From Pedobacter hiemivivus (GTDB taxonomy: Bacteria; Bacteroidota; Bacteroidia; Sphingobacteriales; Sphingobacteriaceae), in the NCBI RefSeq assembly GCF_004331685.1, contig NZ_SJSM01000008.1, positions 146,323-210,322 on the forward strand: a DNA stretch of 64,000 nucleotides, written 5' to 3'. Under the pieces are notes generated by a model. The model worked only from the letters and a program-made list of their open reading frames with translations. It had not been told where the DNA came from and did no database searches. Position 1 is the first letter of the stretch; each line of letters starts with the position of its first letter. The position numbers and the translations under genes were made by a program. Below are positions 34,851 through 44,597 of this stretch, piece after piece.

Positions 34851-34966
34851 CCACAGGCAATTTATCGTATTTCCATTTTAACTAAGGCAGATTCCTAAAA
34901 TCTGTCAGTGGAATCCTATGGCCTAAAATTTAATTAACAATACCTAAACCATTACAAATATGTATT

Positions 34967-37900
34967 ATGAAGTATAAATTATGCGATTTTTTAATCTTTC
35001 TTTTGCTGATTTTAATATCTGGGAGTGGCATAGCCCAAGACATGGTAAAAGTAAGAGGATCTGTAAAAGATAGTGTTGGCGCTTTACCTGGGGTTGGTGT
35101 TTTAGTATCAGGAACTAAAATATCGACATCAACAGATGTAGCCGGAAATTATAAAATTGAAGCACCCAAAACTGGTGTTTTATCGATCTCGTTTATTGGT
35201 TATGTAACCCAAAGATTTGATATAAAAAGCCTTAAGGCTTCCGCTACGGGCGACTATGTACTGAATGTCGTGATGAAAGCCGATGACAATTCATTGAATG
35301 AAGTGGCCGTAGTGGGTTTTGGTACGCAAAAGAAGATGACAATGGTCGGTTCGGTTACCACAATCAATCCTAAAGAACTGAAGGGCCCTACCAGTAACCT
35401 TACCCAAATGCTTGCCGGCCGGTTGGCTGGGGTAATTGGCTATCAAAGTGGGGGAGAGCCGGGATCCGACAACGCGTCGTTCTTTGTCAGAGGGCTTGGT
35501 TCTTTTGGTGCAGGTAAAGTAGACCCCCTGATTTTGATTGATGGGGTCGAATCGACACAAAATGATCTTGCCCGTTTACAACCGGATGATATTGCCAGTT
35601 TCTCTGTGTTAAAAGATGCTACTGCTGCGGCTGTTTATGGTGCCAGAGGTGCAAATGGGGTAATTTTAGTTAAAACAAAGGAGGGTGAACCGGGGAAAAC
35701 CAAATTTGCTTTCCGTACGGATCATACCATATCTGGTAATACAGAAAATCTTAAATACACAGATAATATTACCTATATGAATTTGGCGAATGAAGCTGCA
35801 TTAACCAGGAATCCGCTAAATCCCATCCCTTATTCTCAGACCAAGATTGACCGGACTGCGTCTGGTACGGCCAACCCTTATTTGTACCCAAGCAATGACT
35901 GGATAAAACAGACCATAAAGGATTATACTTACAATCAGCGTTTCAATACGAGTGTAACTGGTGGTGCTGATAAGGCCAGCTACTATGTTGCCGGGACTTT
36001 GAATATAGATAACGGTATCTACAAAGTTGATCAATTAAATAATTTTAACAGTAACGTTAAGCTGATCAATTATTCAATAAGATCTAATGTGACCTTAAAT
36101 TTAACAAAAACCACAAGAGCCGACATCAGGGTATATGGCCAATTTGATGATTACAACGGCCCACTTGGCAGCGGGAAGGACGTTTTTCAAAGGGCTATGT
36201 TTTCAAATCCGGTTAATTTCCCTATGACTTTCCCTTCATCTTATGCGCCACGTGTAAAACATGTTTTATTCGGTAATGCTGTGGTAGAGAATGTCCCAGG
36301 ATCTATCATTGGTGGGAACCTATATATTAATCCGTATGCCGACCTTGTTAGAGGGTATAAGCAATCTAATAACTCTAATCTTCAACCCCAGATTGAAGTG
36401 AACCAGGATTTAGCTGCTATACTTCCGGGCTTGAAAGCACGCTTTATGGGCTATGTGCAACGTAACAATAGTTATGCAGTTTCACGTGCTTATAGCCCGT
36501 TTTATTACAATGCCAGTTCAATCGACGGGAATGATATTACTTTAACTGAACTAAACAATGGAGGTCCAACCAATGTCGGCCAGGTGGGTAGTGATTACTT
36601 AAGTTATGGTGAAGGAACTAAAGATATCAAGTCTTCGCTGTACACTGAGGCGGCCATTAATTATAATCAGGTATTTAAAAAAAATACGGTGGGTGGAATG
36701 CTCGTTGGAATTTTACGGAACTCTCTTTCTGGTAATGCGGGGAGCTTGCAAAATTCATTGCCAAAACGAAATGTTGGCCTCTCAGGTAGATTTACTTATG
36801 GATATGACGATAAGTACCTGACCGAATTTAACTTTGGATACAATGGAACAGAACGGTTTGCAGAAAAGAATCGCTTTGGTTTTTTCCCCTCTATAGGTGT
36901 TGGTTATGTTTTATCTAATGAGCAGTTTTTTAAACCTTTAAGTAGGGTGGTAAGCTTATTTAAAATCAGAACTTCCTACGGATTTAATGGCAATGACCAG
37001 ATTGGAAACGATACGGATAGGTTCTTTTATTTATCGAATATAGATCTGACCAATGGTAATGGAGCCTCATTTGGTGAGGATCCTACTACACTATATTACC
37101 GAAATGGAGTGAGTATTTTAAGATATGCCAATCCCGCAATTACATGGGAGGAATCGCGGCAGCTTAACATAGGTTTGGATCTTTCCTTTTTCAATGCTGT
37201 AAATTTCACTATAGATGCCTATCAGAAAAGGACCTCTAATATTTTGCAAGTACGAAGTGGCATCCCAACAACAATGGGTTTAGTCGCAAATGCAAGTGCT
37301 AATGTGGGTGTTCAGGATAGTAAAGGTGTTGATTTTCAAACCGATTATAGCAAGTCCTTTAGAGGAGGATTTGTTCAGGTAAGGGGCACATTTACATTTG
37401 CAACAAATAAAATTGTAAAATATGATGAACCGGTTTATCCGGCAAGTCTGGCTCATTTGTACAGAGTAGGTCACTCTTCTGGAGAAATGATGGGTTTTAT
37501 TGCGGAGCGTTTATTTACAGATGATATAGAGGTGGCCAACTCACCAAGCCAGAAAGCGATAGCCGGAAATATGGAAGTAAGAGGCGGGGATATCAAATAC
37601 AGAGATGTGAATCGAGATGGCGTTATTAATGATGACGATAGGGTTTTTATGGGGCTACCTAATACCCCGGAAATTACTTACGGCTTTGGATTTTCTGCTG
37701 CCTACGGAAACTTTGACCTGAGCGCACAAATGCAGGGGAATGCCCGTATTGCTTTCTTTGTGAATAGTGGTGGATTTGATACCGAAAATTTGAGTAAAAG
37801 TGGTATAGCTCCCTTTCTCCAAATCGGCGGATATCAAACCCGGGTATTGCAAGCCGTCGCTGATGACCATTGGTCTGAAGACAGTCGAAATTCTTACGCA

Positions 37901-38185
37901 TTTTTCCCGCGTTTAAGCAGTGTTGCAACGCCCAATAATTACGTTAATTCGAGTTGGTGGTTGCGTAATGGTGCTTTTTTAAGGCTTCAGCAAGTGGAAA
38001 TTGGTTATACGCCAAAAGGCAATTTCAAAAAAAGAGTTGGTTTAAGCTCATTCCGGATTTATGCAAGCGCAAGGAATCTTTTTGTGATAAGCAAGTTCAA
38101 ATTATGGGACCCGGAAGTGCGTGGGAATGGCCTGGACTATCCGCTTCAAAGGATATATAATCTGGGTGTTAATATTGGCTTTTGA
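34967..38185 (+). CDS. SusC/RagA TonB-dependent outer-membrane transporter (PUL2)
   Basis: 1072 aa with a signal peptide (cleavage near SGIAQD, residue 24). There is no STN domain: the mature protein starts directly with the carboxypeptidase-regulatory-like domain (about 28-110; VKVRGSVKDSVGALPGVGVL). The plug domain follows (about 115-235; VGFGTQKKMTMVGSVTTINP, then RLQPDDIASFSVLKDATAAA) and then the barrel, ending YNLGVNIGF. With SusD2 it imports the PUL2 oligosaccharide. Lack of STN means it is not tied to a FecR/sigma pair, and none is encoded next to it. Expression is therefore likely under the leader at 34414-34966 and an unlinked or novel regulator. Confidence 0.94.
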   Translation: MKYKLCDFLIFLLLILISGSGIAQDMVKVRGSVKDSVGALPGVGVLVSGTKISTSTDVAGNYKIEAPKTGVLSISFIGYVTQRFDIKSLKASATGDYVLNVVMKADDNSLNEVAVVGFGTQKKMTMVGSVTTINPKELKGPTSNLTQMLAGRLAGVIGYQSGGEPGSDNASFFVRGLGSFGAGKVDPLILIDGVESTQNDLARLQPDDIASFSVLKDATAAAVYGARGANGVILVKTKEGEPGKTKFAFRTDHTISGNTENLKYTDNITYMNLANEAALTRNPLNPIPYSQTKIDRTASGTANPYLYPSNDWIKQTIKDYTYNQRFNTSVTGGADKASYYVAGTLNIDNGIYKVDQLNNFNSNVKLINYSIRSNVTLNLTKTTRADIRVYGQFDDYNGPLGSGKDVFQRAMFSNPVNFPMTFPSSYAPRVKHVLFGNAVVENVPGSIIGGNLYINPYADLVRGYKQSNNSNLQPQIEVNQDLAAILPGLKARFMGYVQRNNSYAVSRAYSPFYYNASSIDGNDITLTELNNGGPTNVGQVGSDYLSYGEGTKDIKSSLYTEAAINYNQVFKKNTVGGMLVGILRNSLSGNAGSLQNSLPKRNVGLSGRFTYGYDDKYLTEFNFGYNGTERFAEKNRFGFFPSIGVGYVLSNEQFFKPLSRVVSLFKIRTSYGFNGNDQIGNDTDRFFYLSNIDLTNGNGASFGEDPTTLYYRNGVSILRYANPAITWEESRQLNIGLDLSFFNAVNFTIDAYQKRTSNILQVRSGIPTTMGLVANASANVGVQDSKGVDFQTDYSKSFRGGFVQVRGTFTFATNKIVKYDEPVYPASLAHLYRVGHSSGEMMGFIAERLFTDDIEVANSPSQKAIAGNMEVRGGDIKYRDVNRDGVINDDDRVFMGLPNTPEITYGFGFSAAYGNFDLSAQMQGNARIAFFVNSGGFDTENLSKSGIAPFLQIGGYQTRVLQAVADDHWSEDSRNSYAFFPRLSSVATPNNYVNSSWWLRNGAFLRLQQVEIGYTPKGNFKKRVGLSSFRIYASARNLFVISKFKLWDPEVRGNGLDYPLQRIYNLGVNIGF

Positions 38186-38227
38186 CCTTAGTTCTTGATT
38201 TAATATAGATTATTAAAATAAATTCTG

Positions 38228-40159
38228 ATGAAAAATATAATGCAATCAAAAAAGATTTGGCCAATATTAGCTTTATTAATATTTGCGAATTTTTCCTGTA
38301 AAAAATACCTGGATGTAGTTCCAGATAATGTGCCTACGATCGACAACGCCTTTACCAGTAAAAGCGAGGCAGAAAAGTTTTTGTTCAGTTGCTATTCTTA
38401 CTTGCCTAATGATGGAAATCCAACTAGTAATCCTGGTTTTCTTGGAGGCGATGAAATATGGATACCCAGTAGCCGCAGGGGCACATTTGATACCAGAGGT
38501 GCGTTGATGATGTGGGATATAGCCCTGGGGCGCCAAACTGCTGCAAGTCCAATCTCGAATGTTTGGAATGGAAGATATCAAGCGATCAGACAATGTAATA
38601 TATTCATAGAAAATGTGAGTGATGAAGAAAAGGTCTACGACCTGACATCCGATATGAGGTCGCGCTGGTTGGCAGAAGCAAAAATTCTCAAAGCATTTAA
38701 TAATTACCAACTTTTAAGAGCTTACGGCCCCATTCCGCTTATTGACAAAAACATTGACATCGATGCGCCTACTTCAGACATGATGGTAACCAGAGCGCCT
38801 TTTGATGACTGTGTGAATTATGTGGTTAACCTAATTGACGAGGCTGTTCCTTACCTTCCTGTTGTGATAGGTGAGCGGGCCACAGAACTTGGTCGGATGA
38901 CGCAGCCGATCGCCTTGGCTATAAAAGCGAAATTATTGATTTTGGCCGCGAGTCCATTGTTTAATGGTAATCCGGATTACGCATCCCTTAAAAATAAAGA
39001 CGGAACTCAATTGGTAAACCCAATCTTTGATAAAACCAAATGGGATCGTGCAGCATTAGCCACAAAAGCTGCCATTGATATTTGTGAGCAAGCGGGAATT
39101 AAACTGTATACAGCGGTACCATCATCGGTATTGTCACCATTTACCAATCAGCAAATGACATTGAGAAATGTGATTTCAGAGAGATGGAACACAGAGCGGG
39201 TATGGGGCTTGTCCAATAGTTACGCGGGGCAGCTTCAACGGGTTGCTATGGGATGTCTGGCCGCTAGTTTCACACCGAATAACTCAAATGGACAGCTCTC
39301 TGCTCCTCTGAAGATCACAGATTTGTTTTATACCAAGAACGGAGTGCCGATGAATGAAGATAGTGAGCTTGATTTCTCTATAAAAAACCAATTGCGTACG
39401 GCAACAAATGAAGAACGTTTTGCAATTAGTCAAGGCTACCAAACGGCGCGGGTTAACTTTGATCGTGAACCTCGTTTTTATGCCGATCTTGGATTTGATG
39501 GGGGTGTGTGGTATATGGTCGCTAATAATCCGGGAGCAGGTGGTGGTGATGAAGGAACCTTCTATATGCAGGCAAAATATACTCAACCCGGTAATTCTGG
39601 GGCTGAAGGCTATTATAACGAAACCGGATATTTTATTAAAAAATTAGTGGAAGCTAACCTGACTAATTCCTCAAATTCTAATACAGTTAAGCCCTATGAC
39701 TGGCCGGAAATTCGATTGGCTGATTTGTACTTGATGTATGCCGAGGCTTTAAATGAAGCGAATGGTCCAACAGATCCGGATATCTTTAAATACCTGGATT
39801 TGATTCGGGTAAGAGCTGGACTATTAGGCGTTCGGGAATCCTGGACACAGTTTACAAAAGATAGAGGTGCAAGATTAGGTAATCAGGATTACATGAGGAA
39901 ACTGATTAGACGAGAAAGAGGTATCGAACTGGCATTTGAGGGAAGTCGTTTTTGGGATCTTAGAAGATGGAAGACGGCTGCTGAAGAATTAAATGCAGCA
40001 ATTACGGGTTGGACAATCAGTCAAAGTTCTGCTATAGGTTATTATCAGCCAAGAGTAATTTACAACCAGACATTTATTGCTCCGAGAGACTATTTATGGC
40101 CAATTCAAACCGGAGCTTTCAGAGTAAACACAAATTTAGTTCAGAATCCAGGATGGTAG
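38228..40159 (+). CDS. RagB/SusD-family glycan-binding lipoprotein (PUL2)
   Basis: 643 aa, lipobox FANFSC (Cys24 from the ATG at 38228; a Met at residue 5 is an alternative start). SusD hallmarks are YLDVVPDNVPTIDNAFTSKS at the mature N-terminus, RWLAEAKILKAFNNYQLLRAYG-type helical repeats, EIRLADLYLMYAEALNEANG and the C-terminal RRERGIELAFEGSRFWDLRR with a final DYLWPIQ-type motif. It is exposed on the outer membrane and delivers glycan to SusC2. The gene follows susC by 42 bp. Residues about 470-500 are rich in Gly/Asn, a possible surface loop. Confidence 0.93.
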   Translation: MKNIMQSKKIWPILALLIFANFSCKKYLDVVPDNVPTIDNAFTSKSEAEKFLFSCYSYLPNDGNPTSNPGFLGGDEIWIPSSRRGTFDTRGALMMWDIALGRQTAASPISNVWNGRYQAIRQCNIFIENVSDEEKVYDLTSDMRSRWLAEAKILKAFNNYQLLRAYGPIPLIDKNIDIDAPTSDMMVTRAPFDDCVNYVVNLIDEAVPYLPVVIGERATELGRMTQPIALAIKAKLLILAASPLFNGNPDYASLKNKDGTQLVNPIFDKTKWDRAALATKAAIDICEQAGIKLYTAVPSSVLSPFTNQQMTLRNVISERWNTERVWGLSNSYAGQLQRVAMGCLAASFTPNNSNGQLSAPLKITDLFYTKNGVPMNEDSELDFSIKNQLRTATNEERFAISQGYQTARVNFDREPRFYADLGFDGGVWYMVANNPGAGGGDEGTFYMQAKYTQPGNSGAEGYYNETGYFIKKLVEANLTNSSNSNTVKPYDWPEIRLADLYLMYAEALNEANGPTDPDIFKYLDLIRVRAGLLGVRESWTQFTKDRGARLGNQDYMRKLIRRERGIELAFEGSRFWDLRRWKTAAEELNAAITGWTISQSSAIGYYQPRVIYNQTFIAPRDYLWPIQTGAFRVNTNLVQNPGW

Positions 40160-40178
40160 TCACCTTAAATTAATAGAA

Positions 40179-41402
40179 ATGAAATTATTTAAATCAATTT
40201 TAATGATAGCGCTGATATTCATCGTGCTATACGGATGCCAAAAGGACATCATTGGCCCTTTAGGCAATAATATGACTCCACCGGGGACTGTATCCAATGT
40301 CAAAGTACTCAACCAATCTGGGCAAGCTACCCTAACTTATACTTTGCCTACGGATGATGACATCGCTTATGTAAAAGCAGAATATACTTTGTTATCTGGT
40401 GCTAAACGTGAGGTTCGGGCTTCTTTTTATACCAGTCAGATGGTGGTTGATGGATTTGGTGATACAGAAGTACATACGGTAACCTTGAGGGTAGTTAATA
40501 AAAGTGAAGTTCCCTCTGCTCCAATAACCGTTCAGATTAAGCCCTTGGAAAATGCAATACAAATTGCTTTTAGAACCATGAAGGTTGTGGCGGCTTTTGG
40601 AGGGATTAATGTTTCTTTAACGAACACCGCCAAAGCAAATTTGTCGATTATTCCGATGAGACAACAAGGCTATAAAGGTTGGGTTCCGTTTGATGGTATT
40701 TATACGGCTGCCGAGGTGGTTAGTAAAAATATAAGAGGATTAGAGACTGTTCCTATTAAAATAGCAGTGGTTATCCGCGATCGGTTTTTGAACCAAACAG
40801 ATACGCTATTTGCCGAAGTTACCCCGCTATTTGAAATGCCACTCGCTAAATCTTTGTATAAAGAAATGCCAGGGGTAATATGGCCTGGAGATCAGAAAGC
40901 TAATTTTTCGAATAATGGAATAGATGCAACGGGGATAAAAAGGATGTGGGATGGGGAGACAGTGGCTTGGCCAAGTTGTGCTTATACACCGCCAACCGTA
41001 ACAGATCAAGGGCCACATTCAATTACATTTGATCTCGGTCAGACCGCTCAACTTAGTCGCCTTGTGATCTGGGATTACCCTGAAACGATTAGTGCAAGAA
41101 AGACATACTTTTATAGGGGGAACATGAAAAACTTTGAAATATGGGGTTCCGCAAATCCTAATCCTGATGGATCATATGACAGCTGGTACAAATTGGGCAC
41201 CTATCAATCTGTGAAACCTTCCGGGTTACCATATGGAGAAGTCAGCGATGAGGATTTAACCACCGCACAGGCAGGATTTAGCTGGGATCTTGATATCAAT
41301 GTTCCTAAACTACGCTATCTGAGAATAAAAAATCTAAGTAACTGGCAGGGGACGAATTTCCTATTGATTACGGAAGTTCAGGCATACGGAAATCCTAAAT
41401 AA
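40179..41402 (+). CDS. DUF4959/DUF5000-type surface glycan-binding lipoprotein (PUL2)
   Basis: 407 aa, lipobox VLYGC (Cys20). The N-terminal third contains a DUF4959-like beta domain (PPGTVSNVKVLNQSGQATLT, YTLPTDDDIAYVKAEY). The C-terminal part (about 240-405) is discoidin-like, as in DUF5000: KRMWDGETVAWPSCAYTP, SITFDLGQTAQLSRLVIWDY, FEIWGSANPNPDGSYDSWYK and LRYLRIKNLSNWQGTNFLLI. Such proteins are commonly the third gene of SusC/SusD operons in this group and are thought to bind glycan on the cell surface. It starts 19 bp after SusD2. Function is by family and position; no enzyme motif is seen. Confidence 0.82.
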   Translation: MKLFKSILMIALIFIVLYGCQKDIIGPLGNNMTPPGTVSNVKVLNQSGQATLTYTLPTDDDIAYVKAEYTLLSGAKREVRASFYTSQMVVDGFGDTEVHTVTLRVVNKSEVPSAPITVQIKPLENAIQIAFRTMKVVAAFGGINVSLTNTAKANLSIIPMRQQGYKGWVPFDGIYTAAEVVSKNIRGLETVPIKIAVVIRDRFLNQTDTLFAEVTPLFEMPLAKSLYKEMPGVIWPGDQKANFSNNGIDATGIKRMWDGETVAWPSCAYTPPTVTDQGPHSITFDLGQTAQLSRLVIWDYPETISARKTYFYRGNMKNFEIWGSANPNPDGSYDSWYKLGTYQSVKPSGLPYGEVSDEDLTTAQAGFSWDLDINVPKLRYLRIKNLSNWQGTNFLLITEVQAYGNPK

Positions 41403-41417
41403 TTAATGATTAATTGA

Positions 41418-42773
41418 ATGGAAATGAAGAATATTCTAAATATCAGATCTCTATTGTTCCTGCTTGCGATATGCATGGCAGGTATAGCATCCTGCACAAA
41501 GATGGATGATTTTAAAAAGTATGTTAAGGACGGTGAAATATCTTATACCGGCAGAGTGGATTCCTTGATCATACGATCAGGACGGAATCGCGTGCTGGTT
41601 CAAGGGCTATTTATTTCTGATCGTAAAATCACCCTCTGTAAAATCTATTGGAACAGTCGACAGGATTCTTTAATAGTGCCTGTTACGCGTAAACTAGCCG
41701 TAGATACACTTAAGCAATATGTAAGTAATTTGTTCGAAGGGTCTTATAACTTTGAAGTCATTACCTACGATTCACAAATGCATGCCTCTATACCGGTTGT
41801 TAAGAGTGGTGTAAAGGTGTATGGTAATAATTATGCAGCATCATTGGTTAATATGCCTGTGTCAGATGTTTCTCTTGAAAATTCGACAGCTACCATTTCC
41901 TGGGGAGGGCTTGATAAAACGAGTGGAGCGCTTTACATGGATATTTTGTATACCAACACATCCAATGCGGCGGCAAGAGCGAAAAGGTTGACCAACTCAG
42001 CAACTGCTCAGTTGTTGAATTATAAATACCGAACTACTTTTGATTACAGGACTGTATATCTTCCGGATAGTTTAGCGATAGATACATTCTATACGGACTA
42101 CCGTAGAGGGATAAATGCAAGAACTGATGTTACAGCCAGTTTTATTGATAATCCTGGAAAAATGGACCCGAAAAGTACAACCGGTCAACAATTCTTACCT
42201 GTTAGTTTAACGCAAGGCGCTGTGGTTGCAGGAAATGCTGCAACCTGGAGGAGATTGGCAGGCTGGACTTCTAATGCTCAGGCAAACAATTGGGGGACTG
42301 CTTTTGATACCTATGGAACATGGGTGGAAAGAACTGCAGAAACAGTCGTTAATTTTGCCACAATGTCTCTCGAAGCTGGAAAAAACGGGACCACCCCAAC
42401 CTTGAATACGATGAGCAATGGTAAGATCTATCAATCTAAGTTATTACCGGCAGGGGAATATAGTCTTGAAGCCCGGGTGGGTAATGCAAGTGCGAATTCC
42501 GCTATCTACTTTGTCGCAAAGGCTGGTACGGATATTCCAGACATTTCAGAGCTGATAAAGCGTCCATCAATAATTAATTTTACGGGCCTTAGTACAGATG
42601 CAAGTTATATGCAGATAACGACTGCGGCACAGGGATATACCATTGCGATTAATTTTACCATAGAAAGAGAGACCAGGGTTTCATTTGGTTTTGTTGCTAA
42701 CCTTAATGGGACTGGCACAGCCAATCAATACGTGAAAATATCTGGTGTAAGAATGAAATCTTTGGCTTTTTAA
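41418..42773 (+). CDS. DUF4998/DUF5013-type surface lipoprotein (PUL2)
   Basis: 451 aa, lipobox AGIASC (Cys26). The N-terminal half resembles DUF4998 (FKKYVKDGEISYTGRVDSLI, CKIYWNSRQDSLIVPV, with two Ig-like stretches). The C-terminal part (about 275-450) resembles DUF5013 (WTSNAQANNWGTAFDTYGTW, FATMSLEAGKNG, KIYQSKLLPAGEYSLEARVG). It is probably a second surface glycan-binding protein working with SusCD2. It follows the previous lipoprotein by 15 bp and precedes GH9 by 4 bp. No catalytic residues are recognised. Confidence 0.8.
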   Translation: MEMKNILNIRSLLFLLAICMAGIASCTKMDDFKKYVKDGEISYTGRVDSLIIRSGRNRVLVQGLFISDRKITLCKIYWNSRQDSLIVPVTRKLAVDTLKQYVSNLFEGSYNFEVITYDSQMHASIPVVKSGVKVYGNNYAASLVNMPVSDVSLENSTATISWGGLDKTSGALYMDILYTNTSNAAARAKRLTNSATAQLLNYKYRTTFDYRTVYLPDSLAIDTFYTDYRRGINARTDVTASFIDNPGKMDPKSTTGQQFLPVSLTQGAVVAGNAATWRRLAGWTSNAQANNWGTAFDTYGTWVERTAETVVNFATMSLEAGKNGTTPTLNTMSNGKIYQSKLLPAGEYSLEARVGNASANSAIYFVAKAGTDIPDISELIKRPSIINFTGLSTDASYMQITTAAQGYTIAINFTIERETRVSFGFVANLNGTGTANQYVKISGVRMKSLAF

Positions 42774-42777
42774 GTAC

Positions 42778-44583
42778 ATGGTGTCCAAAAATATCAATAT
42801 GATAATGGCAGTTGTGCTGGTACTGATGGGAATGACAATTGTGTCAATCCCATCTTCCGGCGCAGCAACAGTAGAACCGATTCATATATTGGTTAATCAG
42901 GTTGCGTATAATCTTAAGGGCCCCAAACAGGCCGTAGTTAAAAGTGACCACCCCTTGCCAGATAACCTGGAATTTCAGGTGGTTCAGCAAGGGGATGCGG
43001 TTGTTTTGTTCTCCGGAAAAGTAGGTAGATCAGAACGTGTACTGGACTGGGGGATGGATGTTTGGTATAGCAAGGTTAATTTTTCTGGACTTTCGGTCAT
43101 TGGAACTTATTATGTCCGGCTTTCGGTGGAAGGGAGAACCTACAATTCCTACAGTTTTAAAATTGAAGAGCAGGGGATTGGCAAAATTGCTATTCCCGCA
43201 ATTGTGAGTTTCTTCAACCATCAAAGGGCAAACTCGCCTGAGGAGCAGGAAGCTGACAAAAACGTCCAGCTATATGGAAGTCAAAAGACGGTTAATTTGA
43301 GCGGTGGATGGTGTGATGCTTCTGGCGATGTAAGTAAGTATTTTTCCCATTTAGCTTATACCAATTTTATGCTGCCCCAACAAATTCCCATGGTTACCTG
43401 GTCTATGACCAATACGGTAGAAACCATTCCTTCCTTTCTGGATCAGATCGGAAGTAAGGAGGCACTTACTAAAGAAGCACTTTATGGGGCGGATTACCTG
43501 ATGCGGTCGCTTTCTGCCGAGGGATATTTTTACATGACTGTTTTTAGCTATTTTGATAAGAACGCCAATGCCAGGAGAGTAGTTGGTTTGCTGGCAGATA
43601 GCAAGACAACAGCAGATTACCAATGTGCCTACAGGGAAGGTGGTGGGATGGCCATCGCAGCGCTTGCACGGGTATCAAGATGGAAGATGCATGGTGAATT
43701 TTCTTCAAAACAATATCTGGATGCTGCGGAAGTCGCCTTTGTGCATTTGCAGAAATTTAGTACACAATATGCAGATGACCATAATGATAACATCATTGAT
43801 GATTATTGTGCCCTGATGGCCGCCGTAGAACTTTGGAAGGTTACAGGTAAAACATTATACCGCAATGAGGCCCGTTTACGGTCAAACAACCTTAGTAAGC
43901 GTCTCTCTCCAGCGGGTTACTTCATCGCTAATGACAAAGATCGCCCGTTTTGGCATGCCGCAGATGCTGGTTTACCTGTTATAGCGCTTGCCCGGTACCT
44001 TGATGTAGAAAGGGACAAGGAATTTAGAGATCTAGCTTTGTTAACCATCAAAAAGGCGCTTGATTATAATCTTAAAGTAACCAGCGAAACCACAAACCCT
44101 TTTGGCTATCCCAGACAGAGTTTTCTTTACAAAGGGAAAGTGCAAAATGGTTTTTTTATTCCCCATGAAAATGAAAGTGGTTGGTGGTGGCAGGGTGAAA
44201 ATGCACGATTAGGTTCGCTGGCTGCTGCCGCAATTGTTGGTGGCCGTTTGGTTTATCCCGGTCAAGGACCATTTGGACTGAAACCGGAGCTTTCAGAATT
44301 TGCTGGTAATCTGGTCTCCTGGATTTTGGGCTGTAACCCATATAATATGTGTATGATGTACGGGTATGGAGAAAAAAATGTCCCTCACATGAGTGCTATG
44401 TATGGTCACGGTACCGGAAAGGGCGGGATATCAAATGGAATTACGGGGAAAGACGGAAATGGGGATGGAACAGGTATTGATTTTAAAATCGAGGATAATG
44501 GAAATGAATGGCGCTGGACTGAACAGTGGATTCCTCACACTGGCTGGTTTTTACAGGCCGTAGCAGGGATGTCAGTCAATTGA
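42778..44583 (+). CDS. GH9 glycoside hydrolase with N-terminal Ig-like domain
   Basis: 601 aa with a signal peptide (cleavage near SSGAA, residue 30). An N-terminal cellulase-type Ig-like domain (about 34-130; HILVNQVAYNLKGPKQAVVK) is followed by an (alpha/alpha)6 GH9 domain. The catalytic-base motif is GGWCDASGDVSKYFSHLAY (D180/D184); classical endoglucanases have DAGD. The C-terminus has PHENESGWWWQGENARLGSL, with candidate acid Glu, and SWILGCNPYNMCMMYGYG. As I recall, the DASGD...SHL variant resembles the exo-acting GH9 group that includes Vibrionaceae glucosaminidases more than endoglucanases. With GH18 and an HGSNAT-like protein nearby, a glucosamine- or GlcNAc-containing substrate is plausible but unproven. 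Confidence 0.85.
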   Translation: MVSKNINMIMAVVLVLMGMTIVSIPSSGAATVEPIHILVNQVAYNLKGPKQAVVKSDHPLPDNLEFQVVQQGDAVVLFSGKVGRSERVLDWGMDVWYSKVNFSGLSVIGTYYVRLSVEGRTYNSYSFKIEEQGIGKIAIPAIVSFFNHQRANSPEEQEADKNVQLYGSQKTVNLSGGWCDASGDVSKYFSHLAYTNFMLPQQIPMVTWSMTNTVETIPSFLDQIGSKEALTKEALYGADYLMRSLSAEGYFYMTVFSYFDKNANARRVVGLLADSKTTADYQCAYREGGGMAIAALARVSRWKMHGEFSSKQYLDAAEVAFVHLQKFSTQYADDHNDNIIDDYCALMAAVELWKVTGKTLYRNEARLRSNNLSKRLSPAGYFIANDKDRPFWHAADAGLPVIALARYLDVERDKEFRDLALLTIKKALDYNLKVTSETTNPFGYPRQSFLYKGKVQNGFFIPHENESGWWWQGENARLGSLAAAAIVGGRLVYPGQGPFGLKPELSEFAGNLVSWILGCNPYNMCMMYGYGEKNVPHMSAMYGHGTGKGGISNGITGKDGNGDGTGIDFKIEDNGNEWRWTEQWIPHTGWFLQAVAGMSVN

Positions 44584-44597
44584 AACGTATAAAGTAT

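Larger units (their letters stand above)
34414..34966 (+). promoter_or_regulatory. 553-bp regulatory region before PUL2 susC
   Basis: No full gene lies here. Bases 34449-34690 are a paralogue of the PUL3 leader at 48632-48880, sharing T-tract blocks, promoter, start context and first codons. It then holds a 31-codon ORF (34676-34771), a 9-codon ORF (34821-34850) preceded by the same 19-bp block as the PUL1 susC leader, and a small inverted repeat gattcc/ggaatc (34890-34895 with 34910-34915). The true susC ATG at 34967 lies about 310 bp beyond the promoter, a long leader for this genus type. Confidence 0.6.
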
